From: Planctomycetota bacterium
GTDB taxonomy: Bacteria; Planctomycetota; Phycisphaerae; SM23-33
Length of the DNA: 6,819 nucleotides
NCBI GenBank assembly: GCA_003644335.1
Contig: QNCB01000069.1
Span: 1-6,819 of the forward strand
Direction of reading: 5' to 3'
The translations under genes were made by a program, and so were the position numbers. Numbering within the stretch: position 1 is the stretch's first letter; each line of letters starts with the position of its first letter. The notes beneath the pieces are model-generated. The model saw nothing but the letters and a program-made list of their open reading frames with translations. It did not search any database and was not told the DNA's origin. This document shows, piece after piece, positions 4,569-6,819 of the stretch.

Positions 4569-6344
4569 TCACGGAATAGTAACGGTTATTGTCGTGCCCT
4601 TGCCGGGCGCGCTTTTGAGATTGACCAGGCCATTGAGTCGTTCCGTGGCATGCTTCACGATGGCCAGGCCCAGGCCTGTGCCGCGGATTTTCGTGTCGCC
4701 GGTGCGGGACGGCTCGACCTGGAAAAACCGCTCGAAAACCTTGTCCTGCATCTCAGCGGGTATGCCCCTGCCCGTGTCGCGAACTTCAATGCGCAATTGG
4801 CCTGCCTCCAGTCTCAGGCTGCACTCAACCAGGCCCGCAGCAGGCGTGAACTTCACAGCATTGTCGATCAGGTTTTGCAAAATAGACTTTACCCGCTCCT
4901 GGTCGGACTCAAAAGCAGCCTCGGAATGTTCCGCGACAATTTTCAGCTCCACGCCTTTGTCCCTCGCAGCCTGGGCGAAGTGGTTTTCAGCCCAGTTGCC
5001 CAACTCGGCCAGGTCAATTTTTTCGATATTCCCCCGGCGATCAGCCGTCTCTGCAATGTTCAAATCCAGCAGGTCTTTCGTCATCTCCTCCAGCCTGGCA
5101 ACGTGCCGATTCAGCATGTCGGTGAACTTGGCCAGGGCGTCTGTGTCGCCCGGCTCGACCATGGCCAGGGAATCCACCGCTGCCCGAATCGTAGCCAGGG
5201 GCGTCCGCAATTCGTGCGACGCGTTGGCGACGAATTCGGTTTTCATAGCTGCGGTTCGAGCGATTTCCGTGATGTCCCGAACCACCAACAGAACCGCGAT
5301 GCCGTCCTGGCCCGGCGAGGAAAAGTTCGCTGCGTGAAGGTCGAGTATCCGCAGCCCATGGCCGGTTTCGAACTCGATTTGCTTGCCAGCGGACTTGCCC
5401 GTTTCCATGGCTTGGTGAAAAATGTCGAGTACATCCGGCACACGCACGACCGACTGAAGATGCAAGCCAATTGTCTCTTGGGAGTCCGCAGCGAACAGCC
5501 CACCGGCTGCGGCGTTCATCAGGACAATCTTCCCCTCGCTGTCCAACGCGATGACGCCCTCGCGGAGATTCCGCACGATAACCGAAAGATGCTCGCGCTG
5601 GGATGTGATGGTTTTAATCTGCGTAGCGAGGCTTTCCCGCATTTCGTTCAAAGCCCTCGCCAATTGGGCCAACTCGTCCGATCCACCCGCGGGCGCCTTG
5701 GCGGAGAGGTTCCCCGCTGCGATCGCCCGGGCGGTTTCGGTGATTTGGCGGATAGGCTTGTGCCACATCCAGCTCAGCATCCCCGCGATTACCACCGCCA
5801 CGCCCACCGCTACCATCGCAGCCCACGTCAGCGCGTTGCGTATCACGTTTCGCCCTTCCGCGATAGCTCGGACGGGCATAGCGAGACGGACGACGCCAAG
5901 GATTTTTCCGCCTTTCTCGATAGGCTCGGCAAAATATCGGAACTGCGACCCGAGGGTTTCGCTGGAGCGGATGTCCCGACCAGCCTGGCCTTTCAAGGCC
6001 TGGAGAACCTCAGGCCTGTCGTCGGTTCGATGATTTTCCATCGTCGCTGCCCGGGCTTGGCTGTCGCCCAGCACGCGTCCGTCGTCAGCTATTACGGTCA
6101 GCCTCATCGTCCGGTTCGCGAAAAGTCGCTTGCAGTCGGCGTCGATTTGGCCCGCCAGCCTGGGCCAGTCGCGCTGAAAATATAGCTTGGTTATCCGGGC
6201 CAATCGCCCCTGGTTTTCCCTGCTATCTCGCTGATAATTCGCGTTGAGATACCGATACGAAAAGAAGCCCGCCACGAACAGGATAACTCCCATCATCAAC
6301 AAGTTGCCCGCGAACAATTTCCAGAAAAAGCTATGCCGTCTCAT
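4569..6344 (-). CDS. PhoR-like sensor histidine kinase (HAMP-PAS-HisKA-HATPase)
   Basis: The product has 591 residues from the ATG at 6344. It has TM1 (about 7-29), an extracytoplasmic sensor (about 30-170, with LTVIADDGRVLGDS and a late FRYFAEPI strand), TM2 (about 171-194), HAMP (195-243, beginning HKPIRQITETARAIAAGNL), and PAS (about 255-365, GVIALDSEGKIVLMNAAA). The HisKA box FVANASHELRTPL has the phosphorylated His at 377. The ATPase domain has the N box NLIDN (491-495), G1 DTGRG (523-527), F box ERFF and G2 GTGLGL (555-560). All catalytic motifs are intact. It autophosphorylates and passes phosphate to the adjacent regulator. The architecture is that of PhoR/PnpS, but the actual signal is unproven because many kinases share it. 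ATG 6344 has GGCGG at 6-nt spacing; ATG 6350 is the other choice. A longer frame from 6473 would overlap the regulator by over 140 nt and is unlikely. Confidence 0.93.
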   Translation of the reverse strand: MRRHSFFWKLFAGNLLMMGVILFVAGFFSYRYLNANYQRDSRENQGRLARITKLYFQRDWPRLAGQIDADCKRLFANRTMRLTVIADDGRVLGDSQARAATMENHRTDDRPEVLQALKGQAGRDIRSSETLGSQFRYFAEPIEKGGKILGVVRLAMPVRAIAEGRNVIRNALTWAAMVAVGVAVVIAGMLSWMWHKPIRQITETARAIAAGNLSAKAPAGGSDELAQLARALNEMRESLATQIKTITSQREHLSVIVRNLREGVIALDSEGKIVLMNAAAGGLFAADSQETIGLHLQSVVRVPDVLDIFHQAMETGKSAGKQIEFETGHGLRILDLHAANFSSPGQDGIAVLLVVRDITEIARTAAMKTEFVANASHELRTPLATIRAAVDSLAMVEPGDTDALAKFTDMLNRHVARLEEMTKDLLDLNIAETADRRGNIEKIDLAELGNWAENHFAQAARDKGVELKIVAEHSEAAFESDQERVKSILQNLIDNAVKFTPAAGLVECSLRLEAGQLRIEVRDTGRGIPAEMQDKVFERFFQVEPSRTGDTKIRGTGLGLAIVKHATERLNGLVNLKSAPGKGTTITVTIP

Positions 6345-6819
6345 TTTCATCCGCCAATTTATATCCCAGCCCGCGAACGGTCTGGATGTATTTTCGAGCA
6401 CTGCCGAGTTTTTTCCGCAACGCAGCCAGGTGCACATCGATAGTCCTGTCCGTAACCACCGCGTCGATTCCAAGAGCTTCGTCGATCAGCCTGTTTCGCT
6501 CCAGCACGCGACCGCGAGCTGAGATAATCGCTACCAGCAAGCGAAACTCAGTCAGCGTCAGCGTTATCTTTTTCCCGTCCACCTCCACCCCGTGTCGCTC
6601 CATGTCTATGCTTATAGGCCCGACGTTCAGAGTCTTGCCAACCCCGCCGCTGCTGTCTCGACTCCGCCGCAACACCGCTGCGACGCGAGCTACAAGCACC
6701 GACATGCTGAATGGCTTGGTCATGTAATCGTCCGCGCCGACATGAAGCCCGACGACAATATCGCTTTCCTCGCTCTTGGCCGTCAGCATGATAATAGGCA
6801 CCCCAGCGGTTCGCGGGTC
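6331..6819 (-). CDS. OmpR/PhoB-type response regulator, 5' end cut by window edge
   Basis: The visible 162 residues are the C-terminal part; the frame stays open to the right edge, so the start and the phosphorylated Asp lie outside. The receiver remnant reads VPIIMLTAK, with the conserved switch Thr (visible residue 13) and Lys in YMTKPF (visible residue 35). A linker (about 58-75) leads to a winged-helix DNA-binding domain: LTLTEFRLLVAI, the recognition region TDRTIDVHLAALRKKLG, and the wing IQTVRGLGYKL. This is the OmpR/PhoB family, which binds direct-repeat DNA as a dimer and recruits RNA polymerase. The stop overlaps the kinase start by 14 nt, the standard coupled regulator-kinase order. 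GTG 6801 could be misread as a start but lies within the receiver domain. Its targets cannot be read from this window. Confidence 0.93.
   Translation of the reverse strand, partial: DPRTAGVPIIMLTAKSEESDIVVGLHVGADDYMTKPFSMSVLVARVAAVLRRSRDSSGGVGKTLNVGPISIDMERHGVEVDGKKITLTLTEFRLLVAIISARGRVLERNRLIDEALGIDAVVTDRTIDVHLAALRKKLGSARKYIQTVRGLGYKLADENETA

Noticed and set aside
4650..6185. 511-codon plus-strand ORF
   Set aside because: It is the antisense shadow of the histidine kinase gene, whose opposite frame carries every catalytic motif. Its translation has no recognisable domain.
6345..6473. Upstream start of the kinase at 6473
   Set aside because: It would add 43 non-homologous residues before TM1 and overlap the response-regulator gene by over 140 nt. 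ATG 6344 or 6350 gives the normal short N-terminus.

Overview
The window looks like chromosomal DNA of a Gram-negative-type bacterium, most likely a planctomycete (Phycisphaerae/Sedimentisphaerales-like, perhaps from a metagenome). The taxonomic guess is an inference. It rests on several lipoproteins with lipoboxes, weak or absent Shine-Dalgarno sites, a short tandem-ACT protein, a DUF2752 protein of the TTS...RG...QPFG type, and gene gaps filled with short tandem and inverted repeats. No rRNA, tRNA, CRISPR array or transposase is visible.

Layout, left to right. (1) Bases 1-222 hold only repeats: a GC hairpin, a 19-nt tandem repeat, a dispersed 'accacgga' motif and four 7-nt units. (2) A plus-strand gene (223-762) encodes a single-pass membrane protein with an anti-sigma-like layout. 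It converges on a minus-strand tandem-ACT protein (877-1365), and a long hairpin lies between them. (3) An 82-bp divergent region separates the ACT gene from a plus-strand PEGA-domain lipoprotein (1448-1843). Both genes have a -10-like hexamer exactly 6 nt before their ATG, which suggests leaderless transcripts. (4) A 519-bp gap (1844-2362) is packed with repeats, including a composite inverted repeat and an 89-bp element with perfect 17-bp inverted ends. (5) A plus-strand cassette follows: a DUF2752 membrane protein (2363-2824), then two lipoproteins (2841-3497 and 3497-4186) that are paralogues of each other and overlap by one base. A terminator-like hairpin follows at 4204-4229. (6) A 382-bp gap holds a 28-codon ORF with a good ribosome site and several hairpins. 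(7) On the minus strand, a PhoB/OmpR-type response regulator (cut by the right edge) overlaps the start of a PhoR-like HAMP-PAS histidine kinase (4569-6344). These two form a co-translated two-component system.

How the genes relate: the regulator and kinase are a phosphorelay pair whose signal cannot be read from this window. The DUF2752 protein and the two lipoproteins form a probable operon for an unknown envelope function. The ACT protein probably senses an amino acid or similar small ligand. I found no known defence or mobile system. The most unusual signals are the layered intergenic repeats, the strong excess of the word GCCWGGC inside genes in several reading frames, and the paired leaderless-type starts.
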